From NCBI GenBank assembly GCA_021803035.1, contig JAJZME010000022.1, forward strand, positions 1-38,015: 38,015 bases of DNA. The letters are read 5' to 3'. Shown in pieces: positions 7,996-16,214 of this stretch. The translations under genes were made by a program, and so were the position numbers. The notes beneath the pieces are model-generated. The model was not told where the DNA came from. It worked only from the letters and a program-made list of their open reading frames with translations, and did no database searches. The stretch comes from Acidobacteriota bacterium (GTDB lineage: Bacteria > Acidobacteriota > Terriglobia > Terriglobales > Acidobacteriaceae). Positions within the stretch are counted from its first letter, which is position 1, and each line of letters begins with the position of its first letter.

Positions 7996-9566
7996 TTCGA
8001 AATCTCCTGTGAAGCATGGCCGTTCTGCGGCGGGGGCGCGGGCTTGCGAAAATCTTCTGGGAAATACTGGATGGCGCTCAGCACCGGATACGGCGTCAGC
8101 CCTCCCAGCGCACAGAGTGAGCCGTCCAGCAGGACTTCGCACAGGTCGTCCAGCACCTGAAGATTTTGGGTGCGCTCCTGGTTCGCAATGATGCGGTCGA
8201 TCACTTCGACGCCGCGGATCGAGCCGATGCGGCAGGGCGTGCATTTGCCGCAGCTCTCGATGGCACAGAACTCCATGGCATAGCGGGCCTGTTTCGCCAT
8301 ATCCACGCTGTCGTCGAAAACCACAATGCCACCGTGACCGACGAGCCCGCGCTTGGCGGCGAAGGCTTCGTAATCAAGCGGCGTATCCAGTAGCGAGTCG
8401 GGGAAGTAAGCGCCGAGCGGTCCGCCCACCTGCACTGCGCGCAGAGGACGTCCTGTCGCCGTGCCGCCGCCAAACTCGTAAATGGCTTCGCGCAGCGTCA
8501 GGCCGAAGGCTTTCTCAACCAGGCCGCCGTATTTGATGTTGCCCGCAAGCTGGATCGTCAGCGTGCCGCGCGAGCGGCCCATACCGAAATCCCGATAGAA
8601 CTGCGCGCCCTTGTCCAGAATGATCGGTACCGTGGCCAGCGAGATGACGTTGTTCACTACCGTCGGCTTGCCGAAGAGGCCTTCCATGGCAGGGAGCGGC
8701 GGTTTGGGACGAATCTGTCCGCGCTTGCCCTCGAGACTTTCGAGCAGAGATGTTTCCTCGCCGCAGATGTAAGCGCCCGCGCCCAGGCGCGCTTCAAGAT
8801 CAAACGCCTTCCCGCTGCCTGCAATGTTCGGCCCGAGATACCCTTTGCTGCGCGCGATTGCGAGTGCTCTCTGCATCGTCCGGAACGCGTGCGGGTATTC
8901 GGAGCGGATATAGATGAAGCCGCGCGTCGCCCCCACCGCGATGCCGGCAATCGTCATGCCCTCGATCAGCACGAACGGATCGCCTTCCATAATCATGCGA
9001 TCGGCGTATGTCCCGCTGTCGCCTTCATCGGCATTGCAGACGATATATTTCCGGTCAGCCGCCGTGTTCAGGACCGTGCGCCATTTGACGCCGGTCGGGA
9101 AACCCGCGCCTCCGCGGCCGCGCAGACCGGAATTGAGAACCTCTCCGACGATAGCGGCCGGTTCCATCTCCAGCGCTTTCTCAAGACCGCGATAACCATC
9201 GTGGGCCATGTAATCGGCAAGAGATAGAGGATCGGTAATTCCGCAGCGCGCGAAGGTGAGGCGCTCTTGCTTCTTCAAATATGGAATCTCTTCCGTGACT
9301 CCGAGCCGCAGAGGATGCGCGCCGCCCCGGGTGAACCCGGCATCGAAAAGACTGGCGACCGATTCCGCACTCACCGGGCCATAGGCAATGCGGCCTTCCG
9401 GCGTCTCCACTTCGACCAGAGGCTCGAGCCACAAGAGTCCGCGCGAACCATTGCGCACGATCTGCGCATCGATGCGCAGCGACTTGATCTGAGACTCCAT
9501 CGCCCGCGCCACCGTATCCGCGCCCATGGCGAGCGCTGCCGCATCGCACGGGATGTAGATTTTCAT
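7986..9566 (-). CDS. fdsB: NAD-dependent formate dehydrogenase, beta subunit (FMN/NAD binding)
   Basis: A 526-residue diaphorase subunit homologous to NuoF. The N-terminal part (about 1-100) resembles the thioredoxin-like extension of FdsB/HoxF proteins. Then come the FMN/NADH-binding core with GRGGAGFPTG (150-159) and CNADEGDSGTYADR, a SLBB region, and a [4Fe-4S] site with Cys439, Cys442, Cys445 and Cys485. It accepts electrons from FdsA and reduces NAD+. The ATG at 9566 is chosen because it overlaps the fdsG stop codon (ATGA) and is followed by MKIYIPCDAAA, a normal N-terminus; upstream codons lie within fdsG. Its stop overlaps the start of fdsA. Complete and without visible damage. Confidence 0.95.
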   Translation of the reverse strand: MKIYIPCDAAALAMGADTVARAMESQIKSLRIDAQIVRNGSRGLLWLEPLVEVETPEGRIAYGPVSAESVASLFDAGFTRGGAHPLRLGVTEEIPYLKKQERLTFARCGITDPLSLADYMAHDGYRGLEKALEMEPAAIVGEVLNSGLRGRGGAGFPTGVKWRTVLNTAADRKYIVCNADEGDSGTYADRMIMEGDPFVLIEGMTIAGIAVGATRGFIYIRSEYPHAFRTMQRALAIARSKGYLGPNIAGSGKAFDLEARLGAGAYICGEETSLLESLEGKRGQIRPKPPLPAMEGLFGKPTVVNNVISLATVPIILDKGAQFYRDFGMGRSRGTLTIQLAGNIKYGGLVEKAFGLTLREAIYEFGGGTATGRPLRAVQVGGPLGAYFPDSLLDTPLDYEAFAAKRGLVGHGGIVVFDDSVDMAKQARYAMEFCAIESCGKCTPCRIGSIRGVEVIDRIIANQERTQNLQVLDDLCEVLLDGSLCALGGLTPYPVLSAIQYFPEDFRKPAPPPQNGHASQEISKWR

Positions 9567-10042
9567 TGCCGCCTCCGTGCGCTGTCGATCAGCGCGTCGG
9601 CAACCTGCGGCGTGACGCGTCCATGGGGCTCGCCATCCAGCATGGCGGCTGGCGAGTGCGCGCAAAGACCAAGGCAAAATACATCGCGGAGAGTGAACGT
9701 GCCGTCGGGAGTCGTTTCCCCGAGTTTCACACCAAGGCGCTGCTCGACGTGCGAGATGGTCTTGCCGCAGCCCATCGACTGGCAGGCTTCCGCACGGCAC
9801 AGCCGAAGCACGTGACGCCCAGGAGGCTGATGGCGGAAATCGTGATAGAAGCTGATGACGCCTTGCACTTCGGCCTTGGAGATGTTGAGCATGTCGGCGA
9901 TCAGCGGAACGGCCGCCTCATCTATATAGCCGAACTCATCCTGTAATGCGTGCAACATCGGCAAAAGCGGCCCGTCGAGATGCTTGAGTTCCCGAATCCG
10001 CGAAAGAGCCCGATCTGCATCAAAGCATTCTACCTGGCTCAT
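9563..10042 (-). CDS. fdsG: NAD-dependent formate dehydrogenase, gamma subunit
   Basis: A 159-residue NuoE-like subunit, first gene of the fds operon. It carries a thioredoxin-like [2Fe-2S] fold with ligands Cys82, Cys87, Cys123 and Cys127 (CRAEACQSMGC and CLGLC). The helical N-terminal half contains the family blocks LLPMLHALQDEFGYI and SKAEVQGVISFYHDF. With FdsB it forms the diaphorase module of the complex. The ATG at 10042 is chosen because GAGGGG lies 6 bases upstream and the following MSQVECFDAD leads directly into the conserved region. An upstream in-frame extension of 15 codons has no homology that I recognise. Confidence 0.93.
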   Translation of the reverse strand: MSQVECFDADRALSRIRELKHLDGPLLPMLHALQDEFGYIDEAAVPLIADMLNISKAEVQGVISFYHDFRHQPPGRHVLRLCRAEACQSMGCGKTISHVEQRLGVKLGETTPDGTFTLRDVFCLGLCAHSPAAMLDGEPHGRVTPQVADALIDSARRRQ

Positions 10043-10678
10043 GACAAGCCCCTCAGACTTTCTAGAGCTATGATTGACTATGCGCAAATTGCTGATTTAG
10101 AAGCAGCTGCAAGTCAAATTGGGGAAGCTGGCTGGTCGCTGCTTATAACAGCCTCAAATATATTTCACACAAGTTTATCACAGGAAGCGGCGAACTGCCG
10201 CATCTTGCAGTTCTTTCAGAACCTGCGTCGAATCTGGCAAAAATGGCTGAGCTGCCGCACGCAGCCGCAGGCTGGCGTGGCAGTGATTGGCGCAAATCCG
10301 GAGTCATTATTTGCTGTTGCGGCCGTGGATCATACCTGTCCGGATAAGGGCAGGGAATCATGCTTGAGGATCCTGCTGCGGGCATGCTGTATGGCGGGGC
10401 ATCGCGGGATGTATTCCGAGTGAGGCACGGCGGACTTAGGCAGGCGCGAAGCCGGAAGCAGCGGATACCGCCAAAGAATGCCTGAAACTCACCTCGGACG
10501 CCTCTGCTCGGAAAGCGCTGTTGCAACCCGGCCAGGGTGCGGAGATAGATCCTTGATCTCCACTCCCGAAAACTATCCAGGTTGTGGGTCCCTCAGTCAA
10601 TCGGACAGCCTTCATGCAATATTTTGGCCTGCCAAGGAACCCCGTCTGCAATCCATGGGATGCTTGAGAAATTCGGAC
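10043..10678. other. Long intergenic region upstream of fdsG
   Basis: This 636-base stretch separates the cupin gene from the fds operon. Both are on minus, so it should contain the fds promoter and the end of the tcu transcript. Open frames here have no family-like features. An AT-rich patch at 10142-10190 holds a possible promoter. I see no strong terminator after the cupin gene. One frame near 10444-10557 looks mildly protein-like but has no start and is not called. Confidence 0.6.
10142..10172 (-). promoter_or_regulatory. Possible extended -10 promoter for the fds operon
   Basis: On the minus strand TTGTGT (10172-10167) is followed, after 19 bases, by TATAAG (10147-10142) preceded by TGT, which resembles an extended -10 (TGnTATAAt). 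It lies in the only AT-rich patch of this intergenic region and would give a leader of about 95 bases before fdsG. The spacing is longer than optimal and the -35 match is partial. Confidence 0.35.
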
Positions 10679-11089
10679 TCAGAGCTCGCGCTTGAACGCA
10701 ATGATGAAGTACTGCGAAGGATCGTGCCCCACGTTGCGCCATCCGTGTAATTGGTTTGAAGCCACGTAGACGACCGACCCAGGCGTTAATCGCGAAGTCT
10801 CGCCCTCAATGGTTACGTCTACCGTCCCCTTTTGAAGCATCACAATCTCTTCGTGCCAATGCCGGTGTGGTGGATGCGGTTCTTCTCCCGGCTGCAGTTC
10901 CGTCAAATGCATCTCGATCTCGTATCCGCAGCGGTTGACGCCCTCCAGCACCATTCGTCGCAGGCCATTGCCGAACGGCGTAACCTGCATCTGCTCAAAT
11001 ACCGCGACGACGGCAGGCAAGATCGTGCCCGGTTGTATCGCCGCTGATGCCGCAACCGGCACAGCGGGAATTTCCCCTGATGTCTCCAT
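10679..11089 (-). CDS. Single cupin-domain protein
   Basis: A 136-residue small beta-barrel protein. Cupin motif 1 is clear (His75, His77, Glu81, followed by Gly88 in the HRHWHEEIVMLQKG block) and motif 2 contributes His115, so a metal site with the usual 3-His/1-Glu ligands is likely. Start at 11089 chosen for the GGAGGAA motif 5 bases upstream; a longer in-frame version lacks such a site. It lies 118 bases downstream of tcuB on the same strand and may be the last gene of that unit. Cupins of this type bind small organic acids or act as isomerases or oxygenases, so a role in handling a polycarboxylate is possible, but nothing in the sequence fixes the function. Confidence 0.8.
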   Translation of the reverse strand: METSGEIPAVPVAASAAIQPGTILPAVVAVFEQMQVTPFGNGLRRMVLEGVNRCGYEIEMHLTELQPGEEPHPPHRHWHEEIVMLQKGTVDVTIEGETSRLTPGSVVYVASNQLHGWRNVGHDPSQYFIIAFKREL

Positions 11090-11207
11090 GCTCGTTCCTC
11101 CGGAAATGAGTGAGTGATTCGTCAAAGATCATGTGGCTACCGAGATGCAGTTGAGAGTTGGTGCCCGCAAGTGTTTGCCGCATGATCGCCACGCCGATCA
11201 TGCGGTC

Positions 11208-12323
11208 TTATCGGCCCGCCTCGACGCCCTGCCGTTCATGTTCGAGCGCGTTGCGCACCAGCGCCGCGCTGCGATAAATACCATGGACGAACTTGCCATA
11301 GGGGAACGTCAAAAACAGGGCCATGACTGCGCCCAGGTGGATCGCAAGCAAGATCCCCATTGCGCTTGTGCCGCGCAGCGCAAGCAGCAGAAGCCCCGTA
11401 AGGCTGACCAGGAAGAGCAACGCCATAAAGGAGGTGTCCATTCCGGATTGCCCGGGATCGCCCGTCTCCCGGTTGCGCCGCCACTTCAGCAGCAAAAGTC
11501 CGGCTGGCCCGATGAGCAGTCCAATACCCCCCAGCGTCCCCAGGATCACCGGCGCACTGAGATATCCGTACGGGGCTGCCCAGCCGAGCACGTTTGAATA
11601 AAATGCCGCCACCGACGTGGATGCGAAGCAGAGCACGAAACCGTAAAACGTCAGGTGATGAAACCAGCGCCGAGACATCGACCGCTCTTCATTCGGATAG
11701 GTGCAGCCCGCTCCCGCGCTGCTCATGTATCTGAGAGTGAACGCATCGCCCAATCCCCGCGCCAGCGCCTTGCCGTGAAGCAGCGCTCTGAAGCCTTCAC
11801 CGGTCTCGCGCCAGAAGCGAACAAATCCCGCCAGCAGCACCAGCAGCACAAGAAGCGAGACGACACCGAACGAACCCACCATCACATGGTGTGGAATGAT
11901 GCGATAAAACTGCCCTGCTCCGGGGGAAATCAGTATTCCTCCGCCTTGGCCCAACGCGGCGCCGCCACAGATTGCCGCCGTCAGACCCACCAGCAGCATC
12001 AATGCGGCCACGAGCCAGTTCTTTTGGCAGGCGCGCGCCAGCCGTTCCGGCCACGCGTACTGCTGATATGATTGCACCCGGATTTCGGCCAGCGTCCGCG
12101 GCAGGTTTACCGCGTACTCGTGCGGTGGCGCGTACTGGCAGGCGTAATAGCACTCCGAACAGTTGTGGCAGAGGTTGGCCATGTACTTCAGGTCCGCATC
12201 CGAAAATACCCGCCGGCGTTCCATGGCGGGAAACACCGCGCAATAGCCTTCGCAATAGCGGCACGCATTGCAGATGACCAGCAGGCGCTCGCCTTCGCGT
12301 AGCGGATCATTCAGCGGCGGCAC
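11208..12323 (-). CDS. tcuB: Tricarballylate-utilisation 4Fe-4S membrane protein, TcuB type
   Basis: A 371-residue iron-sulfur membrane protein. The N-terminal domain has two ferredoxin-like cysteine groups (Cys18, 21, 24, 28 and Cys52, 55, 58, 62). About six hydrophobic segments follow, starting near WLVAALMLLVGLTAAICGG, with paired histidines (PHHVMVGSFG, HHLTFYGF, AIHLGAV) that could bind haem b. TcuB is thought to reoxidise the flavin of TcuA and pass electrons to the quinone pool. The GTG at 12323 is proposed as start: GAGGAGG lies 6 bases before it, and it overlaps the end of tcuA by 17 bases. An upstream in-frame TTG (12353) lacks comparable support. Related CitB proteins serve citrate metabolism, so the exact substrate is inferred from the TcuA neighbour. 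Confidence 0.85.
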   Translation of the reverse strand: MPPLNDPLREGERLLVICNACRYCEGYCAVFPAMERRRVFSDADLKYMANLCHNCSECYYACQYAPPHEYAVNLPRTLAEIRVQSYQQYAWPERLARACQKNWLVAALMLLVGLTAAICGGAALGQGGGILISPGAGQFYRIIPHHVMVGSFGVVSLLVLLVLLAGFVRFWRETGEGFRALLHGKALARGLGDAFTLRYMSSAGAGCTYPNEERSMSRRWFHHLTFYGFVLCFASTSVAAFYSNVLGWAAPYGYLSAPVILGTLGGIGLLIGPAGLLLLKWRRNRETGDPGQSGMDTSFMALLFLVSLTGLLLLALRGTSAMGILLAIHLGAVMALFLTFPYGKFVHGIYRSAALVRNALEHERQGVEAGR

Positions 12324-13707
12324 GGGCTGCCTCCTCTCCGGCGATGCGCCCAAACACGATGCCGATTGTCATCCCCAATCCAGCCAGATAACCCTTGCCG
12401 AGGATATTGCCCGCCATGATCTCTCCAGCGGCCAATATATTGCGGGCGGCGCGCCCATCCTGCATCAACACCGCCGCTTTGCAGTTGACCTTGACCGCAA
12501 GATACGTGAACGTGATGCCGGGCCGCAGCGGATAACCGAAGAATGGCGGCTGGTCGATGGCAAGTGCCCAGTGCGATTTCTGTGGTGTCAGTCCTTCGGT
12601 GCGGCAATCATCCAGTTTGTTGTGGTCGAATCGGCCGGGAACAACCGACCGGTTATAGCGCTCCACGGTGGCAAGTACGGCGTCCACAGGCAACCCCAGC
12701 TTCGCGGCCAGCTCTCCGATGCTGTTCGCGCGGATCGCCGGGAATATGGAAGGCATGAAGCGCCCGATGACCTGGGAATCAATGATCGAAAACGCAATCT
12801 GATCCGGCTGCTCCGCCACCATCCGGCCCCAGATGGCATACCGCTTGGGCCAGAGATCCTCGCCTTCGTCGTAGAAGCGTTCCCCGCGATTGTTCACCAC
12901 GATCCCCAGTGGCACGCAGTCAAGACGGGTAACAATGCCGCCGTCGTACTGCGGCGCCCGCCCATCGACTGCGACGGCGTGGCATTGCGTAGGATCGCCG
13001 ATCTGCTCCACGCCCTGTTCGAGCAGCAGCTTCAGTACCTTGCCCCGGTTATAGCGTGTGCCGCGCACGATGAAATTCTCGGCTGGCGGACCCCATGCCT
13101 CCCTGAGCCACTCCAGATTTGATTCAAATCCTCCAGCGGCGCAAACCAGTGCCCTGCCTTTAATCTGGAACGGCTCGCCTTTCTTCTGCTGCACGGTCAC
13201 GCCGCGAAAAACGCCGCCGGCAATATCGAGGCCGATCACTTCGGTGTCATAGAGCACGGTGATGCCTCGTTTGCGGGCCGCTGCGAAGTAGCTGTTCATC
13301 AGCGCCTTGCCGCCGCCGAGGAAAAAGGCGTTGGTGCGTCCCAGGTGAAGTGTGCCGCTGAGAGATGGCTGGAAGCGGACGCCTTGGCTCTTCATCCAAT
13401 CGAAGCACTTGGGCGATTCGCGAATCGTCATGCGCGCCAGTTCTTCATTGGTCTGCCCGCCTGTTACTCGCATCAGGTCGGTGAAATACTCATCTTCCTT
13501 GTACGCTTCGGTCTGAACGTTCGTAGGAGCATCGTGCATGCACCGGAAGTTCCGGGTATGCCGGCTGTTGCCGCCCCGAAATTCCTGAGGCGAGCTCTCC
13601 AGCACAACAACCCTGGCGCCACGTTCGGCCGCGGTCAATGCCGCGCCCAGAGCGGCATTCCCAGCGCCGGCAATGACTACATCGAACGACGGATAGTTCT
13701 CCATCAT
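12307..13707 (-). CDS. tcuA: FAD-dependent tricarballylate dehydrogenase, TcuA type
   Basis: A 466-residue flavoprotein of the fumarate reductase/succinate dehydrogenase superfamily. It begins with an FAD-binding Rossmann motif (VVIAGAGNAALGAALTAAER, then an acidic residue in VVVLES). The diagnostic TcuA blocks GGNSRHTRNFRCMHDAP, VTGGQTNEELARM and HLGRTNAFFLGGGKALMNSY are present, as is the C-terminal GEIMAGNILGKGYLAGLGM. In Salmonella TcuA oxidises tricarballylate to cis-aconitate. The start at 13707 (tandem ATG codons 13707 and 13704) has AGAGGAG 11 bases upstream. It overlaps tcuB, supporting one operon. No tcuC transporter and no LysR-type tcuR gene is in the window, so uptake and control must be encoded elsewhere, or the physiological substrate may be a related polycarboxylate. 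Confidence 0.88.
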   Translation of the reverse strand: MMENYPSFDVVIAGAGNAALGAALTAAERGARVVVLESSPQEFRGGNSRHTRNFRCMHDAPTNVQTEAYKEDEYFTDLMRVTGGQTNEELARMTIRESPKCFDWMKSQGVRFQPSLSGTLHLGRTNAFFLGGGKALMNSYFAAARKRGITVLYDTEVIGLDIAGGVFRGVTVQQKKGEPFQIKGRALVCAAGGFESNLEWLREAWGPPAENFIVRGTRYNRGKVLKLLLEQGVEQIGDPTQCHAVAVDGRAPQYDGGIVTRLDCVPLGIVVNNRGERFYDEGEDLWPKRYAIWGRMVAEQPDQIAFSIIDSQVIGRFMPSIFPAIRANSIGELAAKLGLPVDAVLATVERYNRSVVPGRFDHNKLDDCRTEGLTPQKSHWALAIDQPPFFGYPLRPGITFTYLAVKVNCKAAVLMQDGRAARNILAAGEIMAGNILGKGYLAGLGMTIGIVFGRIAGEEAARAAAE

Positions 13708-14015
13708 CTCGTTTGGTGCTCCTCTTGAAGCCCGTGCAGCGTCATGCTCGCATGAAGTTATTCCGCTGCATTGCCCTGGCCGAGGCAAAACATTTCATCG
13801 AAAGCCGGCAAAGACAATGCAGGGGAAGTCGTTCTCTCCATCGGCTCGTCCTCAAAAAGGGACCCGTCGAGAGGTCCCTTGCAGTATTCTCCGGCAAAGC
13901 GGGGACTATATAACGTAAGGTGCTCATGTAAAGTACAACAACTCTTTCCGCCGCGGTGCAAGGATCCGGAACGGCGCGCTTCGCTCGCAATTGGAAGAAG
14001 CGCATCCGGCCGGTC
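13708..14015. other. Intergenic region between fumC and tcuA
   Basis: This 308-base stretch on the path from fumC to tcuA contains the intrinsic terminator-like hairpin at 13854-13880 and no convincing gene. Open frames in it are short and lack ribosome binding sites. A clear promoter for tcuA is not visible. An AT-rich patch at 13906-13940 is the best place for one if the hairpin acts as an attenuator. Confidence 0.6.
13854..13880 (-). terminator. Intrinsic terminator between fumC and tcuA
   Basis: On the minus strand AAGGGACC and GGTCCCTT form a perfect 8-base-pair stem around an 8-base loop and run into TTTTT, the classic intrinsic terminator layout. It lies 136 bases after the fumC stop codon and 147 bases before the tcuA start codon. 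It either ends the fumC transcript or acts as an attenuator in a tcu leader. Confidence 0.7.
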
Positions 14016-15431
14016 TTAAGCCTCCTTTTTTCGCGATGGCCCGATCATCGTCTCCGGCCGCAGGTAGGTGTCAAACTCCTCTTCCGTTAAAAATTTAAGT
14101 TCGCGGTTGGCTTCGCGCAATGAAAGGCCGTGTTGATGCGCATGCTTCGCCAGTTTTGCCGCCTTGTCGTAGCCGATATGCTGATTCAGTGCGGTAACGA
14201 GCATGAGGCTGTTCTCTACATACTCCTGGATGCGCTTGCGATTGGCTTCCAGACCCAGCACACAGAATTCCACGAACATTCGGCAGGTGTCGCTGAGCAG
14301 ACGGACCGAGTGCAGAAAGTTGTGGATCATCACTGGCTTGAAGACGTTCAGCTCGAAGTTTCCCTGGCTCCCCGCAAACGCGATCGCGGCATGATTGCCA
14401 TGCACTTGCACCGCGACCATTGTCATGGCCTCGCTCTGCGTGGGATTAACCTTGCCCGGCATGATGGAACTGCCCGGTTCGTTCTCAGGCAACAGCAACT
14501 CTCCCAGTCCGCAGCGCGGCCCGGAGCCAAGCCAGCGAACGTCGTTGGCGATCTTCATCAGTGACGCCGCCAGTGTTTCCAGCGCTCCACTGGCAAACAC
14601 CAGTTCGTCGTGCGCCGAAAGCGCTGCAAACTTGTTCGGATGCGAGCGGAAAGGCAGGCCGGTCAATTCCGCGATTTTCGCTGCGGCGCGCTCTGCGAAT
14701 TCCGGGTGCGTGTTCAGTCCGGTTCCTACGGCAGTCCCGCCGATAGCCAGATCATGGAGGCCATCAAGCGCCATTTGTAGGCGCGCGATGTCGCGTTCCA
14801 GCAGGCTGGCCCAGCCGCTCATCTCCTGCCCAAGCGTGAGCGGGGTCGCATCCTGCAGATGCGTGCGTCCGATCTTGACGATCGACTCGAACTCGACGGC
14901 CTTGGCTGCGATGGCGTCATGCAGCTTCCGCACGGAGGGGATCAGTTGCTCATCCACCGCCGTCGCCGCTGCAATGTACATCGCCGTCGGGAATGTGTCA
15001 TTGGAAGACTGCGACATGTTCACGTCGTCGTTGGGGTGGATCGGCTTCTTGCTGCCCATCGCTCCACCCGCCAGCTCGATGGCCCGGTTCGAGAGCACCT
15101 CGTTGACGTTCATGTTGGTCTGCGTGCCGGAGCCGGTCTGCCAGATGCGCAAAGGAAATTCCTCGCCGTGCCGGCCCGCAATCACCTCGTTGGCCGCCTG
15201 CACGATCAGATCCTTCTTGTCGCCCGCCAGCTTGCCGAGATCGTAGTTAACCAGCGCAGCGGCCTTTTTTAAGATCGCAAAGGCGCGGATCAGTTCCGGC
15301 GGCATGCGGTCTTCTCCAATCGCAAAGTGGTGAAGCGAGCGCTCTGTCTGCGCTCCCCAATAGTGATCAGCTGGGACAGCAATTTCGCCCATGCTGTCGG
15401 ATTCCATTCGCATCTTCGTTTGAGTGCTCAT
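14016..15431 (-). CDS. fumC: Class II fumarate hydratase
   Basis: A 471-residue iron-independent fumarase that interconverts fumarate and malate in the TCA cycle; a soluble homotetramer. Family blocks are all present: [14 protein letters not shown] (99-112), which distinguishes fumarase from aspartate ammonia-lyase, [10 protein letters not shown] with His191, and the signature loop [11 protein letters not shown] with Ser321/Ser322 at the catalytic serine position. Length is normal. The ATG at 15431 is chosen because GGAG lies 6 bases upstream and the next residues lead directly into the conserved [19 protein letters not shown]. It lies upstream of the tcu genes on the same strand but a terminator separates them, so co-transcription is doubtful. 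Confidence 0.97.
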   Translation of the reverse strand: MSTQTKMRMESDSMGEIAVPADHYWGAQTERSLHHFAIGEDRMPPELIRAFAILKKAAALVNYDLGKLAGDKKDLIVQAANEVIAGRHGEEFPLRIWQTGSGTQTNMNVNEVLSNRAIELAGGAMGSKKPIHPNDDVNMSQSSNDTFPTAMYIAAATAVDEQLIPSVRKLHDAIAAKAVEFESIVKIGRTHLQDATPLTLGQEMSGWASLLERDIARLQMALDGLHDLAIGGTAVGTGLNTHPEFAERAAAKIAELTGLPFRSHPNKFAALSAHDELVFASGALETLAASLMKIANDVRWLGSGPRCGLGELLLPENEPGSSIMPGKVNPTQSEAMTMVAVQVHGNHAAIAFAGSQGNFELNVFKPVMIHNFLHSVRLLSDTCRMFVEFCVLGLEANRKRIQEYVENSLMLVTALNQHIGYDKAAKLAKHAHQHGLSLREANRELKFLTEEEFDTYLRPETMIGPSRKKEA

Positions 15432-15779
15432 ATTCGTCTCCGGCAGGATTTCTGCAGACAATTCATTATTGCCGATCACGCGCCGATTCATTCAACTTCG
15501 GCGGCACAATGGTTTGGGATCGCTTGCCGCCGTTTGCTGATTCCGGCCCCCGCGCCAGCCTCGCCAGCCAGCCACCAAATTCAGCCCGAGTTCATTGACA
15601 ATGGTGCCGGATAGAGCTATCGTGAACCACGAAGTGGAATATCCTCTTCTGGGTCCCCTGACATGCTCGACCGCTAGCCCCCGGTTGAGTTAATTCCTAA
15701 CAAAACAATCAGGATTCGTAGAAGCTTCCCTTTGGGATCGCGTGAGGCTGCGCGGTCGCAGAGGCCAAGGAGATTTACG
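15432..15779. other. Divergent intergenic region, fumC and omega-like gene
   Basis: This 348-base region should hold the promoters of fumC (minus) and of the omega-like gene (plus). I see no gene in it and no promoter element good enough to mark. The only clear AT-rich patch is around 15685-15715. Confidence 0.6.
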
Positions 15780-16133
15780 ATGCGTTCTGATCTTGTCTTT
15801 CGGTCCCTCACCCACGTTCGTAATCGCTATCGGCTTTGCAAGCTGGCAAGCAAGGCTACGCGCAGGTTCCACAGGCCAAATTCGCGGCTGCAAGACACAA
15901 TCAACGACGTTTTGAGCCGCTTTTATGCAGCCAACCCTGAAGGTGAGGTGCGCGAAGAGATGCCTGCGGCGCAACGGGCCGGACGGCGCGGCACAGCCTA
16001 TAGGGCGGGCTCGGCCCGGCTGGATCTTTCAAATGCTCGCCGGAACTCCACCTCGGAAAGAATTCCAACCTCCGCTTCCCGCTCTCCCATCTCGCCTTCG
16101 GCAGTGGAACATCGCTTTGGCGAGGGCCCGTAG
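15780..16133 (+). CDS. RNA polymerase omega-subunit-like protein
   Basis: A 117-residue protein. The start at 15780 has AAGGAG 7 bases upstream; an upstream in-frame ATG (15732) lacks one. The first 48 residues read MRSDLVFRSLTHVRNRYRLC and then a KLASKATRRFHRPN block with LQDTINDVLSRF. This resembles the omega-subunit pattern (V-x-NR-x-x-L-x-x-x-A-x-KA-x-R) in the divergent form I associate with Acidobacteria. Omega binds the beta' subunit and helps RNA polymerase assembly. The C-terminal 65 residues are Arg/Ser-rich and low in complexity, unlike a structured domain. The usual omega neighbours (gmk, coaBC) are missing, so it may be a second copy or an unrelated small protein. It is followed, after 81 bases, by a Crp-type regulator. 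Confidence 0.5.
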   Translation: MRSDLVFRSLTHVRNRYRLCKLASKATRRFHRPNSRLQDTINDVLSRFYAANPEGEVREEMPAAQRAGRRGTAYRAGSARLDLSNARRNSTSERIPTSASRSPISPSAVEHRFGEGP

Positions 16134-16214
16134 AGCGGGAGCCCGGGTTGAATGCCGTTTCGCATCCAATTAGGACGCCGCGATTCCGCAAACGCAAATA
16201 GGGGCTAGACCGCC

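Noticed and set aside
10444..10557. Protein-like frame AKPEAADTAKECLKLTSDAS and following residues upstream of the cupin gene's 3' side
   Set aside because: It has no start codon or ribosome binding site, is closed by stops on both sides, and has no family I recognise. Chance is likely in GC-rich DNA.
13880..14015. Possible T-box leader before tcuA (GCACCGCGG near 13958 and a GTCCCTTTTT terminator)
   Set aside because: The spacing between the T-box-like bases and the terminator is too long and no specifier stem is visible. tcu genes are not typical T-box targets.
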